Shown one piece after another: positions 45,168 through 55,745 of a DNA stretch of 64,000 bases; within the stretch, counting starts at the first letter, position 1; every line of letters begins with the position of its first letter. A program made the translations under genes and the position numbers. The stretch is from Hymenopus coronatus (lineage: Eukaryota; Arthropoda; Insecta; Mantodea; Hymenopodidae): the NCBI GenBank assembly GCA_030762935.1, contig CM060899.1, forward strand, positions 64,468,501-64,532,500, given 5' to 3'. The notes beneath the pieces are model-generated. The model saw only the letters and a program-made list of their open reading frames with translations. It made no database searches and was not told the DNA's origin.

Positions 45168-45391
45168 CCAATGTGAATGCACATACGCACACAGTCAATT
45201 TTTGCCGCGAAACGCACAAAATCTGCCGCATACGTCGCGAAATTGGCTGTATCCTATACGATTTCTCCCAGTCTTCACCGCTGGCGTACCCACGTAGTAT
45301 GAAACGTACTGTTACCACACATGGTATTCAGAAAACACTTAAATCTAAATGCAAGACTATTCTCCGGTTCTGAACATTAATATTTTTGGGA
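45168..45391. other. Unassigned
   Basis: An ORF from the preceding fragment runs in, but nothing looks coding. Confidence 0.3.
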
Positions 45392-45468
45392 AAAAATCTG
45401 ATGTTCCATACACATGACTTTCTATACATATCTGCTACAAATTATTGTTAAAAAGCTTATGCTTCTTT
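45392..45468 (+). repeat. HINE-x 5' end fragment
   Basis: AAATCTGATGTTCCATACAC to AAAGCTTATGCTTCT. Confidence 0.88.
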
Positions 45469-45988
45469 TAACTTTCTCTACACGTACCTGACAAATAAAA
45501 TGTATATCTTGAATTTTCTGGGACTAGCCTCTGAAGACTACTTTATTCTGGTTGAATTTTACGGATTTTTGCATAACTGCTAAACCGTAAGAGATGGACA
45601 AAAACTTACCATACAAAAACTCTAGAGCACATTAAAACACAAAATTTATGTTATATACATTTATTTCGTGGAGTTGATCGTTTTTAAAGTATTCTTTGAT
45701 TTTAATTTCAGTTTTGAAAACATTTTACTTTTCTCATACAGGAATTTGTCAACTGCTGTCCATACAAACAAAGGAACTTCTTTCACATAGGAACCAGCTT
45801 TTGACTATCACTTTAACCTATGGTATTCTCTCACTTCGTTTCTACTTACAATGAAGCAGGCAATAAGACTATTTCTGTTATGTTTTCTCAATTAGTATGA
45901 AGTAAATAGAAGCATAAGCCTTTTAACAATAACTTGTTACAGAGATGTACAGAAACTCATGTGAATGGAACACATCAGATTTTTAGGT
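45469..45988 (-). mobile_element. HINE-x with most of 3' half deleted
   Basis: ACTTTCTCTACACGTAC passes straight to CTGACAAATAAAATG; the 5' end is CATGTGAATGGAACACATC. Confidence 0.92.
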
Positions 45989-46329
45989 GAAATAGTTTTC
46001 ATAATACACAGGCATAAACATTATGTCGCCAGGCAGATTTTCATCCTCAGTGTGCGAGTGAGGGTAGCGCCCTGGCAACGCAGAGTACCGTAACGCATCT
46101 CATTCGCTGCATAGTAGAACTCTTTCCATTTGAAGAACATTATAAGAAAGTTTACGACCGTAGTTTACGAGCTCGTTTCGGATTGCAACTTGATTTTTAC
46201 GGAATCCAAGCGCAAGGAAGTGCAGCAATCGTAAAGTAATTTTGTTGCAAGTTTATGCTTGCCAAAATAATTCTTGAAATTACTGTATATACATCACTGA
46301 TCAACAGGCAAAGAATTAAAATTAGCCGT
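45989..46329. other. Unassigned
   Basis: About 340 bases, mixed composition, no copy in the window. Confidence 0.35.
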
Positions 46330-46504
46330 ATCACTTTAACCTATGGTACTCCCTTATTTGCATTCTACTTACAAGGAAACAAGTAATAAGACTATTTCTG
46401 CTAATGTTTTCTCAATCAGCATGAAGTAAATAGAAGCATAAGCTTTTTAACAATAATTTATTGCAGAGATGTAGAGAAAGTCATGTGAATGGAACACATA
46501 AGAG
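46330..46504 (-). repeat. HINE-x 5' terminal fragment
   Basis: CACTTTAACCTATGGTACTC to CATGTGAATGGAACACATAA. Confidence 0.92.
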
Positions 46505-46902
46505 AGTGCGAGCTTTTTGTCCTTACTTTGAGGTTAATTCCTTTTATGCTTGTCAGCCTGTGTACCGACGTATAGTAATAACGTTTTTGGCCTCCGATTC
46601 GCAGCTTTTGAAGGTTTAATGCGAGAGTTGGCGTTGTGAAATATCCTTTGCCGTCCGTCCCTTTCCCTGAAGTAGCCCCTGGCACGTGCGAGGGATTACT
46701 GCCAGGGATAACGCCACTTTGTTCATGGAACAGTGGCTCCATCATTTCTGAAGTCCAAGCCCCTTCCAAGATTTCCATGTTGCGTTTGTTAAAACGTTTT
46801 ACTTTTCTGTCACCAAAATATTGCAGAGGTAGCATTTTATTCCACTTAAAGCTTAGAGCAAAGATGTCAACGGAAATACTGTATTTTTCGGACCACTTAC
46901 TT
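46505..46902 (-). other. Unassigned, with ~110-codon open stretch on minus
   Basis: The minus strand stays open across the block (MEILEGAWTSEMMEPLF.., KGYFTTPTLALNLQKLRIGG). It is GC-richer than HINE-x. I do not recognise it; a SINE or pseudogene is as likely as a gene. Confidence 0.25.
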
Positions 46903-47620
46903 TCTCTACACGTTCTATGTACATAAGTGTTCAAACTGCACACGAAACATGTTTGGGTGGCAAGATTTTCAGGAAAAATCTCCCAACCCCAACTACCCTT
47001 TGTTATGGAATAGGTTTCGAAAATTTTGTTTTTCTTAAAAATGGTTCTAACAATTTTGACTAAAACACCACATATTAAAGCCATATCTATCACAAATAAA
47101 ATGTATATCTGGAACTTTCTGAGAATAGCTTCTAAAGAACTATTTATTCTGGATGAATTTTGCTTATTTTAGTATAACTAGTAAACCGTAAGAGATAGAC
47201 AAAAACTTTCTTCACAACAAATATAGATCTTGTTAAAATATACAAGTTATGTCATATACATTTTTTTCGTGGAGCTCACCGTTTTTTAAGTACTCCTTGT
47301 CATTAGTTTCAATTGTGAAGTACCTATACTTTTCTCAGACGGAAGTGTCCGCTTTTTTTTTTTTTTTTTGTTCTGCTCCTGGCCAAGAAAATAAGCGATT
47401 TGCAATAACAATCCCATAACGACAGCTTTTAAAACATTTGTCTTTCACTTCAGCATAGTGCATTCCTTTTGTTCCATTCTCGTACTTATAAGGAACTAAG
47501 TAATAAAATTCTGTTAATAATTATCTCAATTAGCGTGGTGTTGAAAGAAGAATTCTCCGTTGTAAGAAGTTTGTTAGTAGAATAGCTAGAGAAAGTCATG
47601 TGAGTGTAACACATCAGATT
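46903..47620 (-). mobile_element. HINE-x, 3' module deleted, subtype B 5' end
   Basis: TTTCTCTACACGTTCTATGT, then a break to GATTTTCAGGAAAAATCTCC. Ends GCTAGAGAAAGTCATGTGAG with TGTAACACATC. Confidence 0.9.
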
Positions 47621-47766
47621 TATACTTTTTCTACACATACTATGTACATAGTATATAGAGAAGTTATTGTAATGCACTCAAAAATTTGATACCGAGATTT
47701 CACCGGAAATACATGCTTTGGGTCACACTGAATCCAAAAAAATTTTTTTTGGAAAAATAGTCATCA

Positions 47767-47768
<2 letters not shown>

Positions 47769-47815
<47 letters not shown>

Positions 47816-47822
47816 CGCGCGC
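47769..47822. repeat. (TG)n followed by (CG)n
   Basis: About 19 TG units run into about 8 CG units at the HINE-x microsatellite position. Alternating purine-pyrimidine of this kind can adopt Z-DNA. Confidence 0.95.
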
Positions 47823-48108
47823 ATATGTGTGTCTGTAGACAGCATATCTCAAAAACGAAACAAAAAACCGTTAAATACCAAACTTGGTTTTTAAGGTTGC
47901 TATCTTCCAAGGATGTGACACGAAGATTTTCAAGAAAATTTCCCACGCCTAACTACCCTTTACATGGAACATTTTTCTTAAATCTCTCATTTTCTCAAAA
48001 ATGACTAACAATTTAATTAAAACATTGTACATCATAGATATTTACCTAACAAATAAAACGTATATTTTGAATTTTCTGGGAATAATCTCCGAAGACTACT
48101 TTATTCTG

Positions 48109-49300
48109 AAATAAGAACTGAAGCTTTCCTGGCGACGTGTTAATTCAAAATCTTCTCGAGCTTCTAGCCAGGTGAAAATCTTGGCTTGACACCAACGTTT
48201 CGAAGAAGTGCATCTTCCTCGTCTTCAGGGTGAACTGATGGTTTGAACTTGCGGAGACTGGTATTTATAAGAGCTGGGATGAAGCTAACATCTGATTGGT
48301 TCGCGTGATATTATGGCCTGGTATTTACGATGACTGAGACCTGGCTAGAAGCTCGATCCAAGAGTGGTGCGAGCGTTGGCGATTGTCCATAAATCCGGAG
48401 AAAAGCCACGCTATTCTCTTTACCAAGCGCCGCTTTCCCGCAAACTTCCCCACATTCACGTACCTCAGACGAAGGATACAATGGACCAACACCATCACCT
48501 ACTTGGGGGTGAAGCTTGACAGGGGCGTCACTTTTAGGGAGCACGTCCGGGGGCTGTGGTGCCGGGGCAATGGGGCTGCGGCCTCACTGTACCCGATGCT
48601 GAGGTCCTCGATGACGGTTCCCCTTAAGTTGCGCCTTTTGAGGGCTCTCATCATCCCCTTATTAATCTACGCCTGTGAGATCTGGGGCATGGCGGCAGAC
48701 TCCAGTCTGCTGTTGCTTCAGCGGGTACAGAATAGGTGTCTCCGGGCTATCTATTCTGTGCCTCGAGGCTTTCCAACGAGACTCCTGCACGAAGCCTCTG
48801 GTCTACCATACCTGGAGGACGAGATTAGGCGTCGGGCAACAAAATTCAACAAAGGGTTACCATTCCATCGGAGCGCCCTCGTTAGGTCTCTTGGGGATTA
48901 CGATCCCACAAACCGCCGCTTCAGGCGATACCGGCTTCCCCGCATGGCTTGCGGGCATCCCCAGTAACGAAGGAGCACCACCAACAGCTGCTACGGCTAA
49001 GCTCCTTATTATCCTTCAAGAGTTGCTTGGATTCAAAATTTAACCTCAAGAAACATTTTGATAAAAACACACCAGCGGTGCACAAGGGCCGTTGCACCAT
49101 CAAGGCAACCGTCGAGGAGCAATATTCGCCTCCTCCTGTCACTCCACAACCCCAATACACACCCGCCATCCTACAAAACCCACAATCCCGTCAGAACGTG
49201 GTTAAGTTCTCTCTGAGAACAGGGACACGTCTAACACACCTCGGGCTGCCCTCAGCCTGCCAATCACACTGGACTGGAGAAGCTCGATAAGATTTTGAAT
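48109..49300. mobile_element. 261-bp inverted-repeat element (Penelope-like?) with nested LINE
   Basis: Flanked by perfect TACTTTATTCTG (48097-48108; 49301-49312). Without the LINE at 48358-49288 (element plus one target copy), 48109-48357 and 49289-49300 make a 261-bp unit. The right end, reverse complemented, matches 48144-48174 in 30 of 31 bases; shared core TCGAGCTTCTAGCCAGGT. On the minus strand CCTGAAGACGAGGAAG..CGAAACGTTGG reads PEDEEDALLRNVGVKP, reminding me of the tail region of some GIY-YIG Penelope-like elements. That family link is a memory-based inference; the insertion structure is direct. Confidence 0.8.
48358..49277 (+). pseudogene. 5'-truncated jockey-like non-LTR retrotransposon
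   Basis: The frame from 48358 reads through EWCERWRLSINPEKSHAILF, TYLGVKLDRGVTFREHV, LIIPLLIYACEIWGMAA and LQRVQNRCLRAIYSVP, the reverse transcriptase thumb and downstream region of jockey-clade ORF2. It ends at a stop near 48967. About 310 bases of 3' UTR follow without a poly(A) tail. The polymerase active site (normally YADD) lies upstream and was lost at insertion. AGAAGCTCGAT is present on both sides (48347-48357; 49278-49288), an 11-bp target duplication. The frame is still open, so the insertion is fairly young. Confidence 0.88.
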
Positions 49301-49478
49301 TACTTTATTCTGGATCAACTTTACGAAATTTTGTATAACTGCTAAACCGTAAGAATTGGACAAAAGCTTACCACACAAAAAAATGCAGAGTACCTTAAAA
49401 CACACAATTATGTTATATACATTTTTTTCGTGGAGATGATCTATTTTGAGATATTCCTTGTTTTGATTTCAGCTTTAA

Positions 49479-50326
49479 AAAATCTAATGTGTTCCATTCA
49501 CATGGCTTTCTCTATATCATTGCAACAAATTATTCTATTTACTTCATCAAATGGCGCAAAAATTAGCAGAAATAGTCTGATTACTTGCTTCCTTGTTAGT
49601 AGAAGCGAAATAAGGGGGTACAATAGGTTAAAGTGATAGTCAAAAGCTGGTTGCTCTGCGACTGAAGTTCCTTTGTATGGACACGAACTCACAAAATCGT
49701 GTATGAGAAAAGTATAAGTCTTTATAGCTGAAAAAAAACAAACAAGGAATATCTCAAAAACAATCAACTCCACGAAAAAAATGTATGTAACATAAATTGT
49801 GTGTTTTAAGGTGCTCTACATTTGTTGTGTGGTAAGTTTTGTCCATCTCTTACGGTTTAGCAGTTATGCAAAATTCCGTAAAATTGACGAAGAATAAAGT
49901 AGTCTTCTGAGGCTATTCCCAGAAAATTCAAGATATACATTTTATTTGTCATGTAAATATCTTTAATATACGATCTTTTAGTCAAAATTGTTAGAGCCAT
50001 TTTTTAGAAAATCAAAATTTTCGAAACATTTTCCATATAAAGGGTAGTTTGGGGTGGGGGGAATTTTCTCAAAATCTTCGTGTCGCATCCCTGGAAGATA
50101 CTAAACTTAAATACCAAGTTTGGTATTTTACCAACTTTTCGTTTTTGAGTTATCGTGTTCACAGACACACCGACACACACACGGATCTTTTTCTGAAAAT
50201 ACTTTTTTTGGATACAGGGGACCCTAAAACATATATTTCCGGTGAAATCTCGGTATCGAATTTTTGGTGGAGTGCAATACCTTCTCTATACACTATATAC
50301 ATAATGCGTATAGAGAAAGTAAAAAA
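49479..50326 (+). mobile_element. HINE-x full-length copy
   Basis: TCTAATGTGTTCCATTCACA to GCGTATAGAGAAAGTAAAA; the palindrome AAATACCAAGTTTGGTATTT is intact. Confidence 0.95.
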
Positions 50327-50592
50327 CTTATACTTTTCTCATACAGGAATGTGTCAATTTGTGTCCATACAAACAAAGAAACTTCAGTAACATAGCAACC
50401 GGCTTTTGCCTATCACTTTAACGTATGGTACTCCCTTATTTCGCTTCTACTTACAAGGAAGCAAGTAATAAGACTATTTCTGTTAATTTTTTTTTTTTTT
50501 CGATTAGCATGAAGTAAATAGAAGCATAAGATTTTTTATAATATTTTTTGATGAAATGTAGAGAGGGTCATGGTGATGTAACACATCAGATC
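50327..50592 (-). repeat. HINE-x 5' third, inverted to previous
   Basis: AACTTATACTTTTCTCATAC to GTCATGGTGATGTAACACAT. Confidence 0.9.
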
Positions 50593-50899
50593 TTATTTTT
50601 TTTATCATGGCATTTTGAAAATCCGCTTAGCTATCCCCACAGTGTGCACTAAAATAACAAATTAACAGCATGTACGAAACTAATACCAAGTAATGTTTTT
50701 GTAGTAGCAATATGGCGGCAGCTGCAAATTTCCGGCTTCACCGCTTTGTGCCCAGTGCACTCTACGGTTTCAACGGTGCCATCTGCCTGCAAAGCCTCGA
50801 CCCACACCTGCACCTGAAAGATGAAGAAGGGAAACGGAATAAAGGAATGAAAGGGAAAGGAACCGGGATACGAGCGCAAATTAAAAAGTCTTTGCCCTT
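50593..50899 (-). other. Unassigned with exon-like minus-strand segment
   Basis: On the minus strand a long pyrimidine tract ending TTCTTCATCTTTCAG (acceptor at ~50814) precedes an open frame VQVWVEALQADGTVETVECT, then GHKAVKPEICSCRH. No good donor follows. It could be a terminal exon, a decayed exon or chance; I do not recognise the protein. Confidence 0.25.
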
Positions 50900-51536
50900 A
50901 TTTTTACTTTCTCTACACGTACTATGTACATAGTGTATAGAGAAGGTTTAACATTCCACCCAAAAATTCTATACCGAGATTTCACTGGACATACACATTT
51001 TGGGGCCCCCTGAATCTAAAAGAAGCATTTACAGAAAAAGGTCCGTGTGTGAAAAGACTGTAGATTACGAAACTTGGTATTTAAGTCTGGTATCTTCCAA
51101 GGATGGATGTCTCCTTAGCGTGGTGGTAGCGCAGCTGCTTACCTGGGTTCGATCCCCAGTACCGGTGTGGGGAATTTTCCCCCGCATGCAACCTCATGAG
51201 GTGCCTGGGGGCCAAATGGGAGCTACTTGATGGTGAATTAGCGGCTTCAGGTCATGAGGACCCAATACTGCACCCCATCCGTGACGTCTGTAGTGGACAG
51301 AGATGGAGGACGCAGCGGCCGTGCGGTAGGTCAAGAAAATCCTCCCACCTCCAAATGTTTTCGAAAATTTTGATTTTCTTAAAAATGGCTCCAACGATTT
51401 TGATTAAAGATATTTACCTGACAAATAAAATTATATCGTACGTTTCCTGGGAATGGCCTCTGAAAGCTACTTTATATTGGATCAATTTTACGGAATTTTG
51501 CATAACTGCTAAACCGTAAGAGATGGAAAAAAACCT
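50900..51536 (-). mobile_element. HINE-x host split by a SINE, 5' half missing
   Basis: 50900-51105 covers hairpin to ATCTTCCAAGGATGG; it resumes at 51331 TCAAGAAAATCCTCCCACC and ends near GTAAGAGATGGAAAAAAACC. About 14 host bases were lost at the SINE junction. Confidence 0.9.
51112..51330 (+). mobile_element. SINE family A, second copy, internally deleted
   Basis: Head TTAGCGTGGTGGTAGCGCAG, B box GGGTTCGATCCC, then GGGAGCTACTTGATGGTGAA and GACGCAGCGGCCGTGCGGTA, as in the copy at 30702-30981 but in the opposite orientation and lacking ~45 bases after GAGGACC. No target duplication is visible. Confidence 0.88.
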
Positions 51537-52084
51537 TGGAAGATACCAAAAATAAATACCAATACCAGAGTGTACGGTCAACGGGAAGCGAAACCGGGTC
51601 TCCCGAATGTCAGTCCCATACGAAGGGTATGTAGCGATTATGAAATAGTCCCGGATACACGATCCTAAGGATTAAACTAAAAGCAGAGGAGGAAGCAGAA
51701 GGCGTTCCTGGCTGGAAGCAGATGTGAAAGCGGCTTATGCCTCAAGTATGCCTCATTACATGGCATTCGCCACTTTGCAGAAGTGAATTATTAACGAGCA
51801 TTGGTACGCAACAGAAAAGCTAGCTGCATTGTCTTCAGGTTCTACAGATTTCGTATGCATAGCCGACTGTGGTCTACCGTTAATAAATGGAGAATTGAGC
51901 AAGATGGTTGGTCTGTAGTAATGGGTCAATATTTGATGCTCTGGTGATTCCCTCGTCAAAATTATTCATTGTTCTGTGTACAACCGGTTTCTAAACCTCT
52001 GCTAGATTCAATAAACATGATAACAGCGGGGTTTATTCTTTCTTCTTCCAAGCATAGATTCCAGAAATTACTTTCTCCAGCTAT
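51537..52084. other. Unassigned; possible minus-strand SINE head at 51565-51635
   Basis: The minus strand reads TATGGGACTGACATTCGGGA then CCGGTTTCGCTTCCCG, like A- and B-box regions of a tRNA-derived SINE. The remaining ~450 bases are seen once and have no convincing gene. Confidence 0.35.
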
Positions 52085-52294
52085 TCTGCACCAGATTATG
52101 ATTACAAAAGCTAATTCTCCTCTCTCCTTTGTGCAAATCAAGATAAACATAACAAAGCAAAAATGACAGTTTTAATTACTGGAAGCGAAATAAGGAAATA
52201 CACTAACCTAAAGCGATAGTTAAATATTTTAAAGCTGGTTCGTATGTGATTCGTTTCTTTGCATTGCCAGGAAGTTGAGAAAAGTTTAAGTAAT
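52085..52294 (+). repeat. Diverged HINE-x 5' body fragment
   Basis: ATCAAGATAAACATAACAAA to AGTTGAGAAAAGTTTAAGTA. Most like the fragment at 54839. Confidence 0.75.
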
Positions 52295-52613
52295 TTGATG
52301 TGTTCCATTCACATGACTTTCTTTACACCTCTGCAACACTATTGTTTAAAAGCCTATGCTTCTATTTACTTCATGCTAATCGAGAAAACAGCAGAAATAT
52401 TCTTATAACTTGTTTCCTTGTAAGTAGGAGCGAAATACGGGAGTACCATAGGTTAAATTGAAAGCCAAAAGCTGGTTGCTATGTGACTGATGTTCCTTTG
52501 TTTGTATGGCCACGAGTTAACAAATTCCTGTATGACAAAAAAAGTATAAGTTTTTTAAAGCTGAAACCAAAATCAAGGCATATATAGAAAACGATCAACT
52601 CCACGAAAAAAAA
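52295..52613 (+). mobile_element. HINE-x 5' 40%
   Basis: TTTGATGTGTTCCATTCACA to CGATCAACTCCACGAAAAAA, then the next copy begins in the A-run. Confidence 0.93.
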
Positions 52614-53465
52614 AATCTGATGTGCTCCATTCACATAACTTTCTCTATACCTCAGCAACAAATTATTCTTAAAAAGCTCATGCTAATCAGTAAAAAATTA
52701 GCAGAAATAGCCATATTACTTGCTTCCTTATAAGTAGAAGCGAAATAAGGGAGTACCATAGGTTAAAGTGAAAGCCAAAAGGTGGTTACTATTTGACTGA
52801 AGTTCCTTTGTTTGTATGGACAGCAGTTGACAAATTCCTGTATGAGAAAAGTATGTTTTTCATAGCAGAAACCAAAAATAAGGAATGTCTCAAAAACGAC
52901 GAACTGCATGAAAAAAATTCATATAACATAAATCGTGTGTTTTAACGTGCTCTACAGTTTTTGTGTAGTAAGTTTTTGTCCATCTCTTACGGTTTAGCAG
53001 TTATTCCAAATTCAGTAAAATTCATCCAGAATAAAGTAGTCTTCAGAGGGTATTCCGAGAAAATTCAAGATATACATTTTATTTGTCAGGTAAATATCTT
53101 TAATATATGATATTTTAATCAAAATCGTTATAGCTATTTTTAAGAAAATCAAAATTTACGAAAAAATTTCCATGCAAAGGATAGTTTGGGGTGGGGGGAT
53201 TTTTCTCAAAAGCTTCTTGTCGCATCCCTGGAAGATACTAAACTTAAATACCAAGCTTGGTATTTTAGCTACTTTTCGTTTTTGAGTTATCGTGTTCAAA
53301 GACACACGGGCCTTTTTCTGAAAATGCTTTTTTTTTTTTTTTTTTTTTATACAGGGGCTCCTAAAACATTTATCTCCGGTGAAATCTCGGTATCGAATTT
53401 TTGGGTGGAATACAATGCTTCTCTATCCCTATGTACATTGCACATATGGAGCTAGAGAAAGTAAA
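52614..53465 (+). mobile_element. HINE-x full copy, B-like hairpin
   Basis: TCTGATGTGCTCCATTCACA to GGAGCTAGAGAAAGTAAAA. A T-run of ~22 has expanded before ATACAGGGGCTCC. Confidence 0.94.
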
Positions 53466-54150
53466 AGCCTATGCTTCTATTTACTTAATGCTAATCGAGA
53501 AAACATTAGCAGAAACAATCTTATTACTTGTTTCCTTTTAAGTAGAAGCGAAATAAGGGTGTACCATAGTTTAAAGTGATAGTCAAAATCTAGTTGCTAT
53601 GTGACTGAAGTTTCTTTATTTGTATAGACACGAGTTGAGAAACTCCTGTTAAGAAAAGAGTAAGTTTTTTAAAGCTGAAACCAAAAAGAAGGCAGATATA
53701 GAAAACGATCGACTAAACGAAAAAAAAAAAAAGGTATATAGCAAAAATTGTGTGTTTTAACGTGCTCTACATTTTTTGTGTGGTAAGTTTTTGTCCATCT
53801 CCTACGTTAGCAGTTATGCAAAGTTCCGTAAAATGCATCCACAATAAATTAGTCTCCAGAGGCTATTCTCAGAAAATTCAAGATATACATTTTATTTCTC
53901 AGGTATATATCTTTAATATAAGATAATTTTATCAAAATCATTAGAGCCATTTTGTGAAAATCTAAATGTTCGAAAGATGTTCCATGTAAATGGTAGTTTA
54001 GGGTGGGGGGGGATTTTCTTGATAATCTTCGCGTCGCATCCTTGGAAGATACCTATCAAACTTAAATATCAAGTTTGGTATTTAACTGTCTTTTCGTTTT
54101 TGAGCTGTGCTTCCAGAAATGCTTTTTTTTTTTTTTTTTTTATTTTTTTT

Positions 54151-54790
54151 AAATTTTGCAGCTATTTGTCATAGCGTGGCACAAGTTTTTGTATACCTTC
54201 TTCATAGAAGTTTGCCGCCTGTGACTTCAAAAAGTTGGAAACATTTTCTTTCAGCTCTTCGTCATTGTTGAAGTGTTGACCGCCAAGGAAAGACTTGAGA
54301 TGTAAGAACAGATGAAAGTCGCTAGGAGCACTAATTGTAAACTTGCTGTTTTCCTGGATCTTGTCATCAATCGCGTGAACCAGTTCTTCTGTAACCAAAG
54401 ATGGACGCCCACTTCGTTCTATATCGTGCACTTCACTACGTCCTTCATTGAACTGTCGGACCCATCTTCTTACCATTGAATCACTCATCGCACTTTGTCC
54501 GTAAACTTCGCAAATTTTCCAATAAATTTCAATTGGTTTTACTTTCCTAGTATTCAGAAAACGAATCACAGATCTGACTTCACAAGCGGGATTTTCAATC
54601 AACACCGACATTGTAAACAAGCACAACAAAGCGCATGTGGCTGACAGCGATCTCAAAATGGCGCAAGTTTCTTCTCCTTGATACAGAACGTCTACCGCGC
54701 ATGTGCGGAACTGCGATCGCAGCGGAACTGCGATCGCAGCGCTGCAGCGGAGATAAATTGAAACGGAACTTACTTTCTGGACGTACCTCG
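54151..54790 (-). mobile_element. Mariner element, internally deleted, 3' end eroded
   Basis: The 5' end on the minus strand reads CGAGGTACGTCCAGAAAGTA directly after a TA that also belongs to the host (54791-54792). The leader has a doubled GCGGAACTGCGATCGC. The opposite inverted repeat is not recognisable; the element merges into a T-run at ~54150. Confidence 0.85.
54162..54611 (-). pseudogene. Deleted mariner transposase, frame still open (149 aa)
   Basis: The N-terminal half keeps both helix-turn-helix regions and linker (RKVKPIEIYWKICEVYGQSA, MVRRWVRQFNEGRSEVHD, then RSGRPSLV). After NSKFTIS the frame jumps to APSDFHLFLHLKSFLGGQHF and the C-terminal tail RYDK. The DDE catalytic core from before the first Asp to just past the third Asp is gone, so it can bind DNA at most. 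Intact mariner transposases have ~345 residues. The start is ATG at 54611; upstream codons are leader. Confidence 0.93.
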
Positions 54791-54838
54791 TAATACCTTC
54801 TCTATACAAGTACATAGTATGTGTAGAGAAAGTAAAAA

Positions 54839-55122
54839 TACTGATTCTTCTCTCTGCTTCGTACTAAACAAGATAAACAAAACAAAGCAGAAATGGCCAC
54901 ATTAATTATTAGAAGGGAAATAAGGAAACACACTAGGCTAAACCGCTAAATAAATGTTGAACAGCTGGTTGCTATATGATGCGTTTCTGTGCATTGCTAG
55001 GAATTTACAAAAGTTGATAAAAGCTAAAGTATTTTAAAACTGAAACCAATAACAAGGAATTTCTCGCAATTGGTCAACTCCAGAAAAAAATCTATATGAC
55101 ATTGTGTGATTTAATGAGATGT
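54839..55122 (+). repeat. Diverged HINE-x 5' body fragment
   Basis: TCTCTGCTTCGTACTAAACA to GTGTGATTTAATGAGATGTA. Confidence 0.8.
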
Positions 55123-55348
55123 ATATTTACTTTCTCTACACGTACTATGTACATAGTGTATACAGAAGGTATTCCATTCCACCCAAAAATTCGATACCGA
55201 GATTTCACCAGATATACACGTTTTAGCGTCCCCTGTATATAAAAAAGTAATTTAGAAAGGGATCATGTGGGTGTCCGATTATTTAACAATAAAAAGTTGG
55301 TAAAATACTAAATTTGGTTTTTAATTTTGGTATCTTCCAAGGATGCTA
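55123..55348 (-). repeat. HINE-x 3' quarter
   Basis: TTCTCTACACGTACTATGTA hairpin to ATCTTCCAAGGATGCTACAC. Confidence 0.92.
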
Positions 55349-55745
55349 CACACAAAAAAAGTTCAAGATACACATTTTGTTTGAGATGAAATATATTAAA
55401 TATACGTCATTTTAAACCAAATCGCTAGAGCCATTTTTGAGAAAATAAAAGAATGTCGGAAAATGTTCCATGTAAAGGATAGACGGAGTGGGGGGATTTA
55501 CTTGAAATCTTCTTGTCACATCCTCAGGAGATATTGAACTTAAATACAAAGCTATGTATTTAATCGATTTTTCGTTTTTGAGTCATGCTATCCACACAAA
55601 TACACACACCGACCTTTTTCAAAAAATGCTTTCTTTGAATTCAGGGATCCTCAAATCCGGTAAAATCTCGGTTTCGAAGGCTTGGATGGAATACAATACC
55701 TTCTCTACCTACTATGGTAAACTGTAGGTAAGTGTCAAAGTAGAA
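55349..55745 (+). repeat. HINE-x 3' half, diverged
   Basis: TTCAAGATACACATTTTGTT to a decayed hairpin (GTAGGTAAGTGTCAAAGTAG). Confidence 0.88.

Larger units (their letters stand above)
47622..49478 (-). mobile_element. HINE-x host split by nested retroelements
   Basis: The left part 47622-48108 has hairpin, 3' module and body. It resumes at the duplicated TACTTTATTCTG (49301-49312) with GATCAACTTTACG and stops at TTCAGCTTTAAAAAA, where another copy begins. Confidence 0.92.
53466..54838 (+). mobile_element. HINE-x host split by a mariner remnant
   Basis: Body from CCTATGCTTCTATTTACTTA to CAGAAATGCTTTTTT (54130), then poly(T) and mariner. It resumes at TAATACCTTCTCTATACAAG with the hairpin ending GTGTAGAGAAAGTAAAA. 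Confidence 0.9.

Noticed and set aside
46458..47093. 211-codon minus-strand ORF as a gene
   Set aside because: Both ends are HINE-x sequence; only the middle ~110 codons are unique and match nothing I know. Kept as unassigned.
48383..48967. Active reverse transcriptase gene
   Set aside because: Only the thumb and downstream part remain; the catalytic region is truncated away and target duplications show it inserted in this form.
50049..50390. Conserved ORFs of 60-130 codons in many HINE-x copies (LKYQVWYFT.., HRHTDTHTD..)
   Set aside because: They recur only because the DNA repeats, appear on both strands, are disrupted at random between copies and are built on a CA microsatellite. No start context or domain.
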